A stretch of 64,000 bases of DNA from Candidatus Endomicrobium neocapritermitis (GCA_009778325.1 WRJZ01000045.1:1-64000), one strand, 5' to 3'. Counted from the first letter of the stretch, positions 51,810 through 60,969 are shown. Numbers and translations are program-made. Notes: generated from the sequence alone by a model not told the origin.

Positions 51810-52017
51810 CGTAAATATTATATAAAATAAAATTAAAAAATACTATAATAACATCTATACATATTCTTCATTTCGCAAAATTTATTGATAATTTTTATAT
51901 TTATGCCTGACAAAGATATTTTACTCATTTATTTGCTGCTAAATCATATTTTTTGTAACTATACATTTTTACAATCTCTTCTATAGAATTTCCGATTTTT
52001 TATCCTTACTATAATAT
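51810..52017. other. AT-rich leader of the PIN cassette
   Basis: Very AT-rich, with no ORF and no family A-H element. It must hold the cassette's promoter on the minus strand and the end of korB. Confidence 0.4.
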
Positions 52018-52875
52018 TTAAATATAACTCTTTATCAACTTCTCAAGCTTTGCTTGCCTGTCCGCGCTGCGTTTGTATAAAGGCGTTTTGTCGGTCTGGT
52101 TTACGTCAAGCTGTTCTTCAAAAACCGGTCTGCCTTCATATTTATAATAAATTCCCAAACCTAATTTTCCTTCTTTTGTTGCCAAGGCAAAAGCCGCGTT
52201 TCGGTCTGCCGCGTTGTGATTTTCAATATAATAAGTATTGTCTTTAAACCATTGGAAAGTATTTATTTTATTGAAAGTTATGCACGGCTGGAGAATATCC
52301 ACAAGCGCGTAGCCTTTATGCTGTATGGCTTGTTTTAAAATCTCTTTCGTCTGCTGCGCGTCGCCGCTGAACGCTCTTGCCACGAAAGTGGCGTTCATTG
52401 CTATTGCTACGGCCAGGGGATTGAAAGCCTGTTCAAAAACGCCGTCCACCTGAATGTTTGTTTTCATTCCTATCTGGCTTGTCGGGGAAGCCTGCCCTTT
52501 TGTAAGGCCGTACACCATATTATTATGAACAACATTTGTTATGTTCGGATTGCGGCGGATTGTAGATATAAAATGGTTTCCGCCTTCACCGTACATGTCG
52601 CCGTCGCCGCTTTCGGCAATGACGGTTAAATCCATATTGGAAGCTTTTATTGCCACGGCTGCAGGCAAAGCGCGGCCGTGAAGCCCGTTGAAATAGCTGG
52701 CTTTCATATATTGCGGAAGCTTTGCGGCCTGCCCGATTCCTGAAACCATGCAAAGTTTATCGGGCGCAATGCCAAGCTCGGTAACGGCATTTTTAACAAT
52801 ATCCAAAATTGAAAAATTTCCGCAGCCCGGACACCATGCCATATCCATACCGTTCATATCATAAATATTAGCCAT
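52018..52875 (-). CDS. korB: 2-oxoacid:ferredoxin oxidoreductase, beta subunit
   Basis: 285 aa. The thiamine diphosphate and Mg-binding motif ([15 protein letters not shown], then [16 protein letters not shown]) and [11 protein letters not shown] with Fe-S-type Cys mark the beta subunit. It oxidises 2-oxoacids (2-oxoglutarate or a related acid) to acyl-CoA with ferredoxin reduction. The alpha subunit gene lies just upstream on the same strand, separated by family G and I elements. Substrate cannot be fixed from sequence. Confidence 0.92.
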   Translation of the reverse strand: MANIYDMNGMDMAWCPGCGNFSILDIVKNAVTELGIAPDKLCMVSGIGQAAKLPQYMKASYFNGLHGRALPAAVAIKASNMDLTVIAESGDGDMYGEGGNHFISTIRRNPNITNVVHNNMVYGLTKGQASPTSQIGMKTNIQVDGVFEQAFNPLAVAIAMNATFVARAFSGDAQQTKEILKQAIQHKGYALVDILQPCITFNKINTFQWFKDNTYYIENHNAADRNAAFALATKEGKLGLGIYYKYEGRPVFEEQLDVNQTDKTPLYKRSADRQAKLEKLIKSYI

Positions 52876-52887
52876 TATTTGACCTCT

Positions 52888-53030
52888 CTTTTGTCATCCC
52901 CGAATGCTTTAATCGGGTGGGGATCCATGTTCGTTGTTAAAAGACACAATGAATACATATTATTTTTAGCAAAAAGTGGATTCCGGCATCCTTCGACTAC
53001 GCTCAGGACAGGCTCCGGCCGGAATGACAG
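52888..53030. repeat. Family G element and a family I element (CTTCGACTACGCTCAGGACA)
   Basis: TCATCCCCGAATGCTTTAAT with GGGTGGGGATCC is an inverted family G copy. At 52975-53030, GTGGATTCCGGCATC, CCTTCGACTACGCTCAGGAC and CCGGCCGGAATGACAG form a nested palindrome of a type often seen in other genomes. They sit between korB and korA, inside the operon. Confidence 0.82.
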
Positions 53031-53033
53031 ATG

Positions 53034-54737
53034 CTATTTTACCTCCAGAAGAGATTTTATCTGCTGCGCGACTTTGTCGGCGCTGAACGGCAAACCGTCA
53101 TATTTATGAACGTGCACGGTAGACCTGATATTCGTAAATTTTCTGATAAGATTTTCAAACTGTCCCGAAAAATTATTTTCAACAAATATTATTCTGCTGG
53201 CTTTACGCAGATAATCGTTTGTTTTAACATGAACGGGATAAACCTGTTTGTAATACAAAATCGCGGTTTTTTCATGCTTAAGAATATTAAGAGCTTCTTT
53301 AACCGTGTTCTTTGTCGAGCCCCAGCAAATTACAAGATTTTCATAGTCGGGAGTTCCTATAAGTTCGGGCTCCGCGGCTTCCGCCAAAATGCCTATGTAT
53401 TTTTTCATGCGTTTTTTGTGCATAAGCACGCGCGTATTTTCGCTTTCGGTAATGCGTCCGTTTTCATCATGCTCGTCGCTGTCAACGCAGACAAAACCTT
53501 TACCGTAACCGGGCACGCCTCTAGGAGATACCCCATTCGGGGTATTAGAATATCGCATATAATTTTCGGGCATTTCGGAAATATGTTTTACCGGGATTTC
53601 CAGCTTATCGAACATTTCGCAGTTTGAAATTGAGTCGACAAGATACTGGTCGCTCAATATAAAAACAGGCGTTTGATATTTATCGGCGATATCAAAAGCT
53701 TTCTGGGTCATCTCAAAACAATCTTTCGGCGTTCCCGGCGCGAAAATCGCTCTCGGGAATTCGCCGTGGCCTGCATATAAAGCAAGCTCTAAATCCGCCT
53801 GCTCCGTTCTTGTAGGCAAACCCGTGGCAGGCCCCGGCCTTTGCGCAAGATGTATAACGACAGGCGTTTCGGTTGCGGCGGCAAGACTCACGCCTTCGCA
53901 CATCAGCGAAAATCCTCCGCCTGATGTCGTAACCATGCTTCTTGCGCCCGCAAAAGACGCGCCGATTGCCATATTTATCGCGGCAATTTCATCTTCAGCC
54001 TGCTCAACGGCAACGCCGAACTCTTTCTGGTTTTTCGCCATAAACATAAACACGCTTGTTCCCGGCGTCATTGGATAAGAAGAAATAAAATCGCAGCCTG
54101 CCGCGAGAGCGCCAAGCCCTATGGCGTCAGCTCCGCTTAAAAGAATTTTTCCTTCGGAGTTTGAATCTCGTTTTACTTTTATCTGCACTTCTTTTAAAAT
54201 ATTTTCCGCTATTTCATAGCCTTTCTTTCCCGCAGCTATATTTTTATTTACGGTATCTTCGCCTTTTTTTGCAAAACTTTCTTTTATTATTTTTTCAAGG
54301 CTTGCGAAATCGGCTTTAAACATACCCAGTATAATGCCGCTGGCAATTATATTTGAAAAAATAGCGCCTCCGATTTCTTTAGCCGATTCCGACAAAGGTA
54401 TATCCGTAAAAGGTTTATCAATTTCGCCGATTATTTTTTTATCGGCAAGAATTACCGTATGCTCCGTTATCCTGTGATAAAGATGCTCGTACGCTTCTTT
54501 ATCAAGCGGAACAAAAATATCCATTCTGTCGCAATAACAGTCTATCGGTTTGCTTGAAACTCTGAGTTGTGTTGAATTGCTGCCGCCGCGGACGCGCGAC
54601 ATGTACTCTTTTGAAGTGAACAGGTTAAAACCTGCCGTTTTGAAGATTTTTGAAACTACATTTTCTACTGTTTGTATTCCCGCCCCTGCTTCTCCGCATA
54701 AAACTATGCTTACGTCATCTTTAAAGATTTTGGGCAT
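53034..54737 (-). CDS. korA: 2-oxoacid:ferredoxin oxidoreductase, fused gamma-alpha subunit
   Basis: 567 aa. An N-terminal gamma domain (about 1-190, GEAGAGIQTVENVVSK) is fused to the alpha subunit (about 200-567, SGADAIGLGALAAGCDF, FMAKNQKEFGVAVEQAEDE and TTSGGGFSLMCEG). Together with korB it forms a two-subunit enzyme that yields reduced ferredoxin, central in anaerobic metabolism. AGGAG precedes the ATG. No separate delta ferredoxin subunit is seen. Confidence 0.92.
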   Translation of the reverse strand: MPKIFKDDVSIVLCGEAGAGIQTVENVVSKIFKTAGFNLFTSKEYMSRVRGGSNSTQLRVSSKPIDCYCDRMDIFVPLDKEAYEHLYHRITEHTVILADKKIIGEIDKPFTDIPLSESAKEIGGAIFSNIIASGIILGMFKADFASLEKIIKESFAKKGEDTVNKNIAAGKKGYEIAENILKEVQIKVKRDSNSEGKILLSGADAIGLGALAAGCDFISSYPMTPGTSVFMFMAKNQKEFGVAVEQAEDEIAAINMAIGASFAGARSMVTTSGGGFSLMCEGVSLAAATETPVVIHLAQRPGPATGLPTRTEQADLELALYAGHGEFPRAIFAPGTPKDCFEMTQKAFDIADKYQTPVFILSDQYLVDSISNCEMFDKLEIPVKHISEMPENYMRYSNTPNGVSPRGVPGYGKGFVCVDSDEHDENGRITESENTRVLMHKKRMKKYIGILAEAAEPELIGTPDYENLVICWGSTKNTVKEALNILKHEKTAILYYKQVYPVHVKTNDYLRKASRIIFVENNFSGQFENLIRKFTNIRSTVHVHKYDGLPFSADKVAQQIKSLLEVK

Positions 54738-54754
54738 TTTAAAGACTCCTTTTA

Positions 54755-54868
54755 AGACAGAGTGAAGATTGAAGAGTTAAAAGTGAAGATAACGTGTTTT
54801 CGCTGTACGAAAACCTATATTAGATTTCGGCGAAGCCGAAATTCAATATCTCCACTCTCCGCTCTGTT
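54755..54868. repeat. Palindromic element, family C
   Basis: Left arm AGTGAAGATTGAAGAGTTAA with AAGTGAAGAT and right arm ATCTCCACTCTCCGCTCTGT flank the hairpins GTTTTCGCTGTACGAAAAC and TTTCGGCGAAGCCGAAA. It separates the GT25 gene from korA. Confidence 0.88.
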
Positions 54869-55606
54869 TTATCTTAACCGCCAAAGCAGCCGCTTATACG
54901 CTCTTTGAATAAGATACGACCACCTTGGCCTGTGATTAACTCCGGGAAATAACGACCTCATTTTGCCGTTATGGGTTCCCTGTGAAGCTATTGTAGGGTG
55001 AAGATAATACAAATCTATTATATGCTCGCCGGCCAAATAAGCGTAAAACCAGTCGGTAACCATGCCGCATTTATTGGTATCGACTTCTTTTATTATGCTT
55101 TTTGCCGCTTCAAGATCAACGATAAAAGCGCCGCAGGCTCTTGTTATATATCCGTTAAAACCGCCGGTATATTCGTCTTTTTCGACTTTATAAACCGTCC
55201 TGCCTTTTTTACGGACGCTTCCTCTGACAAATTTTAAAAAGGAATCTTCAAGGCTTAAAAAAAAGTTCGTTATATTTCTCTCTTTAACTTCTTTTAAGGC
55301 GTTAAAAACTGCCGTTTCAAAGTTTTTTTCAAGAAAAACATCATTTTCAAAAATAAGCCCGTATGGGATATTATTTTTTATCATCTCTCTAAATACCAGC
55401 AAATGTTTATACGTACAGGAAGTATAACCGCAAACTTCTGCCATGTCTCCTTTAAAATTAGAGGATATAATTTCAGGAGTCAGCTCGTCCCGGTCGCCTT
55501 CCATAACAAAATTGAAAGGTATGCTTAAATTTTTAATCTGTTTAAGCATATGCTCTTTACGTTCAGGCGCATTTTTGATGTGGATTATATAACCCTGTAT
55601 TTCCAT
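54869..55606 (-). CDS. Glycosyltransferase family 25 protein
   Basis: 245 aa. The GT25 start GYIIHIKNAPERKEHMLKQI, the GCTYKHLLVF-like acceptor-region motif (GYTSCTYKHLLVFREM) and the metal-binding FENDVFLEKNF (E-x-D, about 86-96) identify it. It probably adds a sugar to lipooligosaccharide. The C-terminus is basic (YKRLLWRLR). It is flanked on both sides by family C elements and seems a single gene. Confidence 0.88.
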   Translation of the reverse strand: MEIQGYIIHIKNAPERKEHMLKQIKNLSIPFNFVMEGDRDELTPEIISSNFKGDMAEVCGYTSCTYKHLLVFREMIKNNIPYGLIFENDVFLEKNFETAVFNALKEVKERNITNFFLSLEDSFLKFVRGSVRKKGRTVYKVEKDEYTGGFNGYITRACGAFIVDLEAAKSIIKEVDTNKCGMVTDWFYAYLAGEHIIDLYYLHPTIASQGTHNGKMRSLFPGVNHRPRWSYLIQRAYKRLLWRLR

Positions 55607-55629
55607 TTAAAAGTCTCTTTTTAAACAGC

Positions 55630-55752
55630 AGTTTGGAGTGAGGAGTGTGAAGTGTGGAATTAATGTGTTTTCGCAAAGCGAAAACTTATAATATCTTTCG
55701 CCAAAGGCGAAACTCAACAACTCCACACTCCAAACTTCAAACTCCACACTAT
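55630..55752. repeat. Palindromic element, family C
   Basis: Left arm TTTGGAGTGAGGAGTGTGAA and right arm AACTCCACACTCCAAACTTC flank GTTTTCGCAAAGCGAAAAC and CTTTCGCCAAAGGCGAAA hairpins, joined by TTATAATAT. Confidence 0.88.
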
Positions 55753-55754
55753 CT

Positions 55755-56333
55755 TTAGAAGTTGTCCGCAGCCTCTTCCATATACGACTGAGGATGCAGG
55801 CAAGCCGGGCATTTTTCCAAGGCTTCTTTTGCGGCGTAAATATATCCGCAGTTTCTGCATTTCCACTTTATTTCGTGTTCTTTTTTGAAAACTCTCTGGT
55901 AATCCACATTAGTCAAAAGTTCAAGATATCTTGCTTCATGGTGTTTTTCAACTTCAGCGATAAACCTAAAACATGCCGCTATGTCAGGAAAACCTTCTTC
56001 ATCGGCAACCTTGGCGGCATCCGGATAAAGTTTTGTATGTTCTTCGTTTTCGCCCATTGCGGCGGCTTTTAAATTTTCAGCCGTTGATCCGATTTTTCCG
56101 GCAGGATATGTCGCGGTTATTTCAAGAGCTCCGCCTTCAAGAAATTTAAAAAATCTTTTCGCGTGCTCTTTTTCATTATCGGCAGTTTCCGCAAATATCG
56201 CGGAAATCTGTTCAAAACCTTCTTTTTTAGCCACTGAAGCGAAATAAGTATATCTGTTTCTCGCCTGCGATTCACCCGCGAAAGACGCAAGCAGGTTTTT
56301 TTCTGTTTTTGTTCCTTTAACTGACTTTGACAT
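55755..56333 (-). CDS. rbr: Rubrerythrin
   Basis: 192 aa. A four-helix ferritin-like diiron domain (about 1-145; [44 protein letters not shown]) precedes a C-terminal rubredoxin domain (CRNCGYIY and CPACLHPQ). It is a hydrogen peroxide reductase of anaerobes. GGGGG precedes the ATG. It lies in a run with superoxide reductase, flavodiiron protein, ferritin and Fe-S genes. Confidence 0.96.
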   Translation of the reverse strand: MSKSVKGTKTEKNLLASFAGESQARNRYTYFASVAKKEGFEQISAIFAETADNEKEHAKRFFKFLEGGALEITATYPAGKIGSTAENLKAAAMGENEEHTKLYPDAAKVADEEGFPDIAACFRFIAEVEKHHEARYLELLTNVDYQRVFKKEHEIKWKCRNCGYIYAAKEALEKCPACLHPQSYMEEAADNF

Positions 56334-56353
56334 TTTATCCCCCTCTCCCGTAA

Positions 56354-56806
56354 TTAGTGCCCTATTTTAACTTCATTATACCACGAGCCGTGAATATTGC
56401 ACTGCTCTATAATTGAAACAACGCCTTTGCTTCCGCCTTTAAAATGGGCTGCGGCCGCGGCATTAATCTCGCCGTTTCCGGACATATGCATCACCGCGAC
56501 AAATTTTTTGTCAAGGTAATAATAGATTGTTGAAATATGATGTTCCGGAGTCATAGGATGAGGAATTTCGCCGACTTTCACGTGAACGTCTATGCATCCT
56601 GTTCCGGGAATAAGACCGCATTCTTCAACAACGAGTATTGAAGGAATATGCTTTTTTTCGCTTTCGCCTTTTTCTGCTTTAAAATCAGGCATTTTGTAAG
56701 CGTCTTCCTTTTCCTCAAACGCGTTTTTCGCGCCGCATACCGGACACAGCTCCGTATTACCGTCCAAAGCTATGTAATCACAAACTTTGCAAACTAAACC
56801 TTTCAT
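56354..56806 (-). CDS. Desulfoferrodoxin-type superoxide reductase
   Basis: 150 aa. An N-terminal rubredoxin-like Cys4 domain (CKVCDY and CPVCGAKN, about 6-27) joins a neelaredoxin-type SOR domain with the iron ligands in [12 protein letters not shown] and CNIHGSWY. It reduces superoxide to peroxide, which rubrerythrin then removes. The N-terminal module is not the classical desulforedoxin (C-x2-C and adjacent CC), so it is a variant form. GGGGAGGG lies upstream of the ATG. Confidence 0.92.
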   Translation of the reverse strand: MKGLVCKVCDYIALDGNTELCPVCGAKNAFEEKEDAYKMPDFKAEKGESEKKHIPSILVVEECGLIPGTGCIDVHVKVGEIPHPMTPEHHISTIYYYLDKKFVAVMHMSGNGEINAAAAAHFKGGSKGVVSIIEQCNIHGSWYNEVKIGH

Positions 56807-56833
56807 AAAACCCTCCCCTTTGTTTTTTTGCTT

Positions 56834-56992
56834 TTAATACAGTCCCAGCGCTCCGGCAATATGGACAAGCATGAAAAAAATTGCCGCTAACGCCACATAT
56901 CTATGGTACTTAAATTTTTTTCTCATTGCCATTGCTGCCGCGGCAAGAAACAAAACCGCCGAAACAATTCCAAAAATTCTGAAATCAGGCAT
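56834..56992 (-). CDS. Small membrane protein of 52 residues
   Basis: 52 aa, starting MPDFRIFGIV. It has two hydrophobic helices (about 6-23 and 31-50) separated by RKKFKYHR, and the second helix holds His 30 and His 44, 14 residues apart. The GAGGTG ribosome site 7 nt upstream is good and codon use is like its neighbours, so the gene is probably real. It is placed between the flavodiiron and SOR genes. The His spacing resembles a haem b site, but with one helix pair this is only a guess. Confidence 0.65.
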   Translation of the reverse strand: MPDFRIFGIVSAVLFLAAAAMAMRKKFKYHRYVALAAIFFMLVHIAGALGLY

Positions 56993-57010
56993 TTTTGCAC
57001 CTCAGTTTAA

Positions 57011-57138
57011 CAGCAGAGTGGAGATTGGAGAGTGAAGAGTGAAGATAAAGTGTTTTCGCTCCGCGAAAACTTATTAATAGATTTTGGCAAAGCCGAAATT
57101 CAATATCTCCACTCTTCACTTTTCACTCTCCACTCTTT
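57011..57138. repeat. Palindromic element, family C
   Basis: Left arm AGAGTGGAGATTGGAGAGTG and right arm TATCTCCACTCTTCACTTTT flank GTTTTCGCTCCGCGAAAAC and TTTTGGCAAAGCCGAAA. It supplies the stop codon of the flavodiiron gene (AAGAGTGGAGAGTGA). Confidence 0.88.
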
Positions 57139-58322
57139 TTTATTTTAATAGCAAACTCTCTGCCTGCTTCAAAGCATTTATCAAGTTCTTCTTTTGACGG
57201 ATGATACGTAACGCTGATGCCGTCCTGAACTTTTTCTATCCCGGCTTCCGCAAGAACAGCCTCAATATTTTTTACGCCTTCGCCGCTCCACCCGTAAGAA
57301 CCGAAAGCAAAAGCCTTTCTGTTTTTCGGCTTAAACCCTTTAAAAAAGTGAAGAAAACCCGCGATAACCGGAAGCATGTCATTGTCGTGCGTTGAAGAAC
57401 CGAAAACAAAACCTCTGGCGTCAAGCATAAACGTGGCAAGCTCTGTCCTGTCGCATTTCGTGACGTCAAGCATAAATGCTTTTACGCCTTGCGAAGCCAA
57501 ACCTTCGACTATTTTTTTTGCCATCGCTTCCGTAGAATTCCACATGGTTTCATATACTACGGCAACTTTCTCTTTCGTGGAATTGTCAGCCCAGAAAAGA
57601 TACTTATCCGTTATCTGCGGTATGTGTTTGCGCCAAATCAAGCCGTGGCTCGGCACAATAAGATCTATTTGAAGATTCATCTTTTGTATAGCCGCAAGCT
57701 TAGCGGCTATAAGCCGGCCGAACGGCCACAAAATGTTTGCGTAATACTTTTTCGCTTCATCCATTAACGAACAATAGTTAACTTCATCGTCAAAAATTTT
57801 GTTCGTGGCATAATGCTGTCCGAAACCGTCGTTCGAAAATAAAATTTTATCAAAAGACGAATATGTAAACATACTGTCAGGCCAGTGAATCATCGGGACA
57901 TCGATAAAATCCAGAGTCCTTTTTCCGATGTTCAAACTCTGCCCTGTTTTTACCGTCGTAAACTCTCCGCAAACGCCGTAATATTTTAAAAGCCCCTGGC
58001 GGCTTTTTTCCGTGCCGTAAACTTTGGCATTGGGGCAAAGCTTCAATATTTCCGGCAGCGCGCCGGAATGGTCTGGCTCTATATGGTTAACGATTATAAC
58101 GTCTATTTTTGACGGATCAACAACCTGCCTTATATTATCTTCGAAATCTTTGGCAAAATTTTTGTGGACCGTGTCTATTAACGTTATTTTATCATCGATA
58201 ATAAGATAAGAGTTGTACGTTACCCCTCTTTTTGTTATAAAAGTGCTGCCGTGAAAATTTCTGGCATTCCAGTCAACGCAACCTACGGAATACACGCCTT
58301 CTTTAACCAAATTCGCAGCCAT
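57123..58322 (-). CDS. fprA: Flavodiiron protein (A-type flavoprotein, FprA/ROO)
   Basis: 399 aa. The metallo-beta-lactamase-like domain holds the diiron ligands H-x-E-x-D-H in NHIEPDHSGAL, with His in MIHWPDSM. The C-terminal flavodoxin domain starts at VAVVYETMWNSTEAMAKKI. It reduces O2 (or NO) to water, usually with rubredoxin as donor. A rubredoxin gene lies 4 kb away in the same block. AGGAG precedes the ATG. The last residues come from a family C repeat. Confidence 0.94.
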   Translation of the reverse strand: MAANLVKEGVYSVGCVDWNARNFHGSTFITKRGVTYNSYLIIDDKITLIDTVHKNFAKDFEDNIRQVVDPSKIDVIIVNHIEPDHSGALPEILKLCPNAKVYGTEKSRQGLLKYYGVCGEFTTVKTGQSLNIGKRTLDFIDVPMIHWPDSMFTYSSFDKILFSNDGFGQHYATNKIFDDEVNYCSLMDEAKKYYANILWPFGRLIAAKLAAIQKMNLQIDLIVPSHGLIWRKHIPQITDKYLFWADNSTKEKVAVVYETMWNSTEAMAKKIVEGLASQGVKAFMLDVTKCDRTELATFMLDARGFVFGSSTHDNDMLPVIAGFLHFFKGFKPKNRKAFAFGSYGWSGEGVKNIEAVLAEAGIEKVQDGISVTYHPSKEELDKCFEAGREFAIKIKKSGE

Positions 58323-58340
58323 CTCGCAGTTCTCCTTTAA

Positions 58341-58844
58341 TTAATCTTCTTTTCTTTTGCCGAGTTCTTTATCAAGATATAAAAGAGAACCTTTTGATCC
58401 GCCTATCATTTCAAGTTTCGCGATTATTTCTTCGTCGGCGCATTCCTCTTCAACCTGTTCGTCGACAAACCACTGCAGAAAAGAAAGCGTCGCATAATCT
58501 TTGTCTTCATTGGCAATAGTCACAAGATTATTAATCAGCCCCGTAACATATTTTTCATGCGCTAAAGCGTTTTTGAACATATCGAGGGGATTATTCCACT
58601 CATGAGGAGGCTGGTCTATCTGTAAAAGTTTTACCTTAGCGTTTCTGTCCGTCATATACTTGAAAAATTTATCGCCGTGCGAAAGCTCTTCTTCATACTG
58701 CACTCTGAACCAACGAGCTATGCCCGGAAGATTCTTTTCAAGGCATGCTGCCGACATGGAAAGATATAAGTACGCTGAAAAATACTCGTTTCTGATTTGT
58801 TCATTTAAAGCATGATACATTCTGTCTGAAAATTTACCTGACAT
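58341..58844 (-). CDS. ftn: Ferritin (FtnA type)
   Basis: 167 aa. The ferritin helix bundle shows ALNEQIRNEYFSAYLYLSM, QYEEELSHGDKFFKYM and FLQWFVDEQVEEE with the diiron centre Glu/His ligands. It stores iron in 24-mer shells. AAAAGGAG precedes the ATG and it lies directly upstream of fprA, 18 nt away. Confidence 0.95.
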   Translation of the reverse strand: MSGKFSDRMYHALNEQIRNEYFSAYLYLSMSAACLEKNLPGIARWFRVQYEEELSHGDKFFKYMTDRNAKVKLLQIDQPPHEWNNPLDMFKNALAHEKYVTGLINNLVTIANEDKDYATLSFLQWFVDEQVEEECADEEIIAKLEMIGGSKGSLLYLDKELGKRKED

Positions 58845-58859
58845 TTTGATTCTCCTTTT

Positions 58860-58995
58860 ATTAGAAGCTTGGAGAGCTGAGAAGCTGGGAAGCTGAGAGG
58901 AGCTCTGGTCGTTCTATCTTTGCCGTTGTCTTTGCTCAACTTCCCAACTTCTCAGCTTCTCAACTTCTTTTTCATCTCCACACTCCTAACTTCTA
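58860..58995. repeat. Palindromic element, family B, with a family C fragment
   Basis: Left arm GCTGAGAAGCTGGGAAGCTG and right arm AACTTCCCAACTTCTCAGCT flank a GGTCGTTCTATCTTTGCCGT core. A short CATCTCCACACTCCTAACTT piece of family C type follows. Confidence 0.86.
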
Positions 58996-58996
58996 A

Positions 58997-59179
58997 CTAT
59001 TCTTTATTTGCAGCGCAACTCGGGCACTCGTCGTACTCAGCCGCGTATTCTGCTTTACATTCCGCGCATACTTTAATATTTTTTTTAATTTGGCACGGTT
59101 TGCAAAATTTCGGCTCAAAACATCCTTTTTTAAGTTCCGGCTCGCAGTGCGGGCAGCCGCATTCTTTAGCTTTTTCCAT
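58997..59179 (-). CDS. Small Cys-rich zinc-ribbon protein
   Basis: 60 aa with several Cys pairs (CGCPHC, CFEPKFCKPC, CAECKAEY, CPSC) and an acidic end. Two zinc-ribbon-like units are likely. It may bind iron or zinc in the stress block. No family is recognised. It is a possible small partner of ferritin or Fe-S assembly, by context only. Confidence 0.7.
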   Translation of the reverse strand: MEKAKECGCPHCEPELKKGCFEPKFCKPCQIKKNIKVCAECKAEYAAEYDECPSCAANKE

Positions 59180-59199
59180 TTTATTTACCTATTATTATT

Positions 59200-59265
59200 G
59201 ACATGGGTCCTCGATTAAAACATTCGAGGATGACAAAAGAGCGGATTAAAATCTGCTTTTGTCAC
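59200..59265. repeat. Family G element
   Basis: GGGTCCTCGATTAAAACATT with CGAGGATGACAAAAGAGCGG, followed by AATCTGCTTTTGTCACC. It supplies the last codons and stop of the NifU-like gene (GDKSRF*). Confidence 0.82.
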
Positions 59266-59632
59266 CTTTGGATTTATAGTTTTCGATTGCTTTATGAAGA
59301 GCGTCAGCGCCGAGGTTTGAACAGTGCATCTTGTTCGGCGGAAGCCCTCCGAGGGCTTCGGCAACCTGCGCGTTGGTCAGCTGCATAGCCTCGTCAAGAG
59401 TTTTTCCTTTTGCCATTTCGGCAACCATAGACGAAACGGCAATAGCGGCGCCGCAGCCGAAAGTCTTAAATTTTACGTCTTCAAGCTTATTGTCTTTGAC
59501 TTTAATATAAAAAGTCATCATATCTCCGCAAACAGGATTGCCCATTTCGCCTACGCCGTCCGCGTCTTTTATCTCGCCGACATTGCGTGGATTTGCAAAA
59601 TGCTCCATAACCTTCTCCGAATAAAACGCCAT
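59246..59632 (-). CDS. nifU: NifU/IscU-type Fe-S scaffold protein
   Basis: 128 aa. Three conserved Cys are in GNPVCGDMM, FGCGAAIAVSS and MHCSNLG, the IscU-type scaffold pattern. It assembles Fe-S clusters with the NifS-type cysteine desulfurase encoded directly upstream. AAAAGGAG precedes the start. The C-terminal end derives from a family G repeat. Confidence 0.93.
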   Translation of the reverse strand: MAFYSEKVMEHFANPRNVGEIKDADGVGEMGNPVCGDMMTFYIKVKDNKLEDVKFKTFGCGAAIAVSSMVAEMAKGKTLDEAMQLTNAQVAEALGGLPPNKMHCSNLGADALHKAIENYKSKGDKSRF

Positions 59633-59645
59633 AAAAACTCCTTTT

Positions 59646-59725
59646 TAACGGCAATTACGAATTACGAATCAACGGCAAAAGGCTTTTTAGTCTTTCATTC
59701 GTAATTCGTAATTAGTAATTGTCTT
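59646..59725. repeat. Palindromic element, family A
   Basis: ACGGCAATTACGAATTACGA lies on the left and CATTCGTAATTCGTAATTAG on the right, with a short AACGGCAAAAGGC core. It supplies the nifS stop codon and last residues. Confidence 0.88.
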
Positions 59726-60962
59726 CTTCAGTGTGTTCGTGCTCATCATAATCTGTTCTAGGGCCGGCTTTCATTCTTTCGCCGGTTTTAACGAAATGCG
59801 AATATAAGGGAGACATCTCTCTCAATCTCTTCACTATATCTGGAAAAACTTCCAAAACATAATCTATTTCTTCTTTCGTATTGTATTTTGACAAAGTAAA
59901 TAAAATTGAACCCTGACCTATTGCCACATCCACATTCATAGCCGACAAAACATGCGAAATTTTAAGATTTTTATTCGCGCAAGCCGAACCGCTGGCAGCC
60001 ATTATGCCTTTCGCGTCAAGCATTAAAAATAGTGCTTCTCCTTCGACAAATTCTATTGAAAAATTAACATTTCCGGGAAGCCTGTTTTCGCCTTGCGGCG
60101 CGCCGTTTAAATAAATATACTCAATTTTTTTGGGGAGTTCAGCAATTAATATATTGCTTAACCGCGTCATATCATCGGCGGTTTTAGCCATTTCCTCTTT
60201 AGCTATACGGCATGCCTCGCCAAAACCTGCTATTGCGGGAACATTTTCCGTTCCTGCGCGTTTGGAATTTTCCTGAACGCCGCCTTCCAAAATAGGAACT
60301 ATTTTTACGCCTTTTTTAAGATAAAGAGCAGCCGCTCCTTTCGGTCCGTACATTACGGAACCGGCAATCGTAAGAGCATCAACGCCTAAATCAGCAGCAT
60401 TTACATATATTTTTCCGCATGAAGCAACAGCATCGGTATGAAATACCGCCTTGCTGCCTTTTTTTACTATTTCCGCAAGTTTTTTAATATTTTGAATTGT
60501 GCCGATTTCGGGGTTTGCGTGTTGGATTGACACTAAAACAGTATCATTTCTTAATGCTTTTTGAAGCTCTTCTTCTTTAATAAATCCTTGGCTGTCAACC
60601 GGCAGATAAGTAATTTCAAAACCTTCCTGCTCAAGTCTTTTTACAGGATTTAAAACAGAAAAATGCTCGATTGCCGAAACTATTATATGTTTTCCGGAAG
60701 ATTTATACGCCTGCGCTATGCCTTTTACGGCAAGATTATTTGATTCCGTCGCGCATGAAGTAAAAATAATTTCGTTCGGATTTACTCCTATTAAACCGGC
60801 AGTTTCTTTTCTTGCTTTTTCAACCGCGTCTTTTGATATTGACCCGAGAGAATAAATGCTCTGAGGATTTCCGTAACTCTCAAAGAAATACGGTTTCATC
60901 GCATTAAAAACTCTTTCGTCAATTTTCGTATTTGACTGGTTATCTAAGTATATTTGTTTCAT
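59712..60962 (-). CDS. nifS: NifS-type cysteine desulfurase
   Basis: 416 aa PLP enzyme that donates sulfur for Fe-S clusters. The PLP site region is HTDAVASCGKIYVNAAD and the active Cys is in ASGSACANKNLK. YLDNQSNTKIDERVF is the usual start. A C-terminal acidic tail (YDEHEHTEEDNY) replaces the normal end and is partly repeat-derived. No ribosome site is seen before the ATG. Confidence 0.94.
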   Translation of the reverse strand: MKQIYLDNQSNTKIDERVFNAMKPYFFESYGNPQSIYSLGSISKDAVEKARKETAGLIGVNPNEIIFTSCATESNNLAVKGIAQAYKSSGKHIIVSAIEHFSVLNPVKRLEQEGFEITYLPVDSQGFIKEEELQKALRNDTVLVSIQHANPEIGTIQNIKKLAEIVKKGSKAVFHTDAVASCGKIYVNAADLGVDALTIAGSVMYGPKGAAALYLKKGVKIVPILEGGVQENSKRAGTENVPAIAGFGEACRIAKEEMAKTADDMTRLSNILIAELPKKIEYIYLNGAPQGENRLPGNVNFSIEFVEGEALFLMLDAKGIMAASGSACANKNLKISHVLSAMNVDVAIGQGSILFTLSKYNTKEEIDYVLEVFPDIVKRLREMSPLYSHFVKTGERMKAGPRTDYDEHEHTEEDNY

Positions 60963-60969
60963 AATATTA

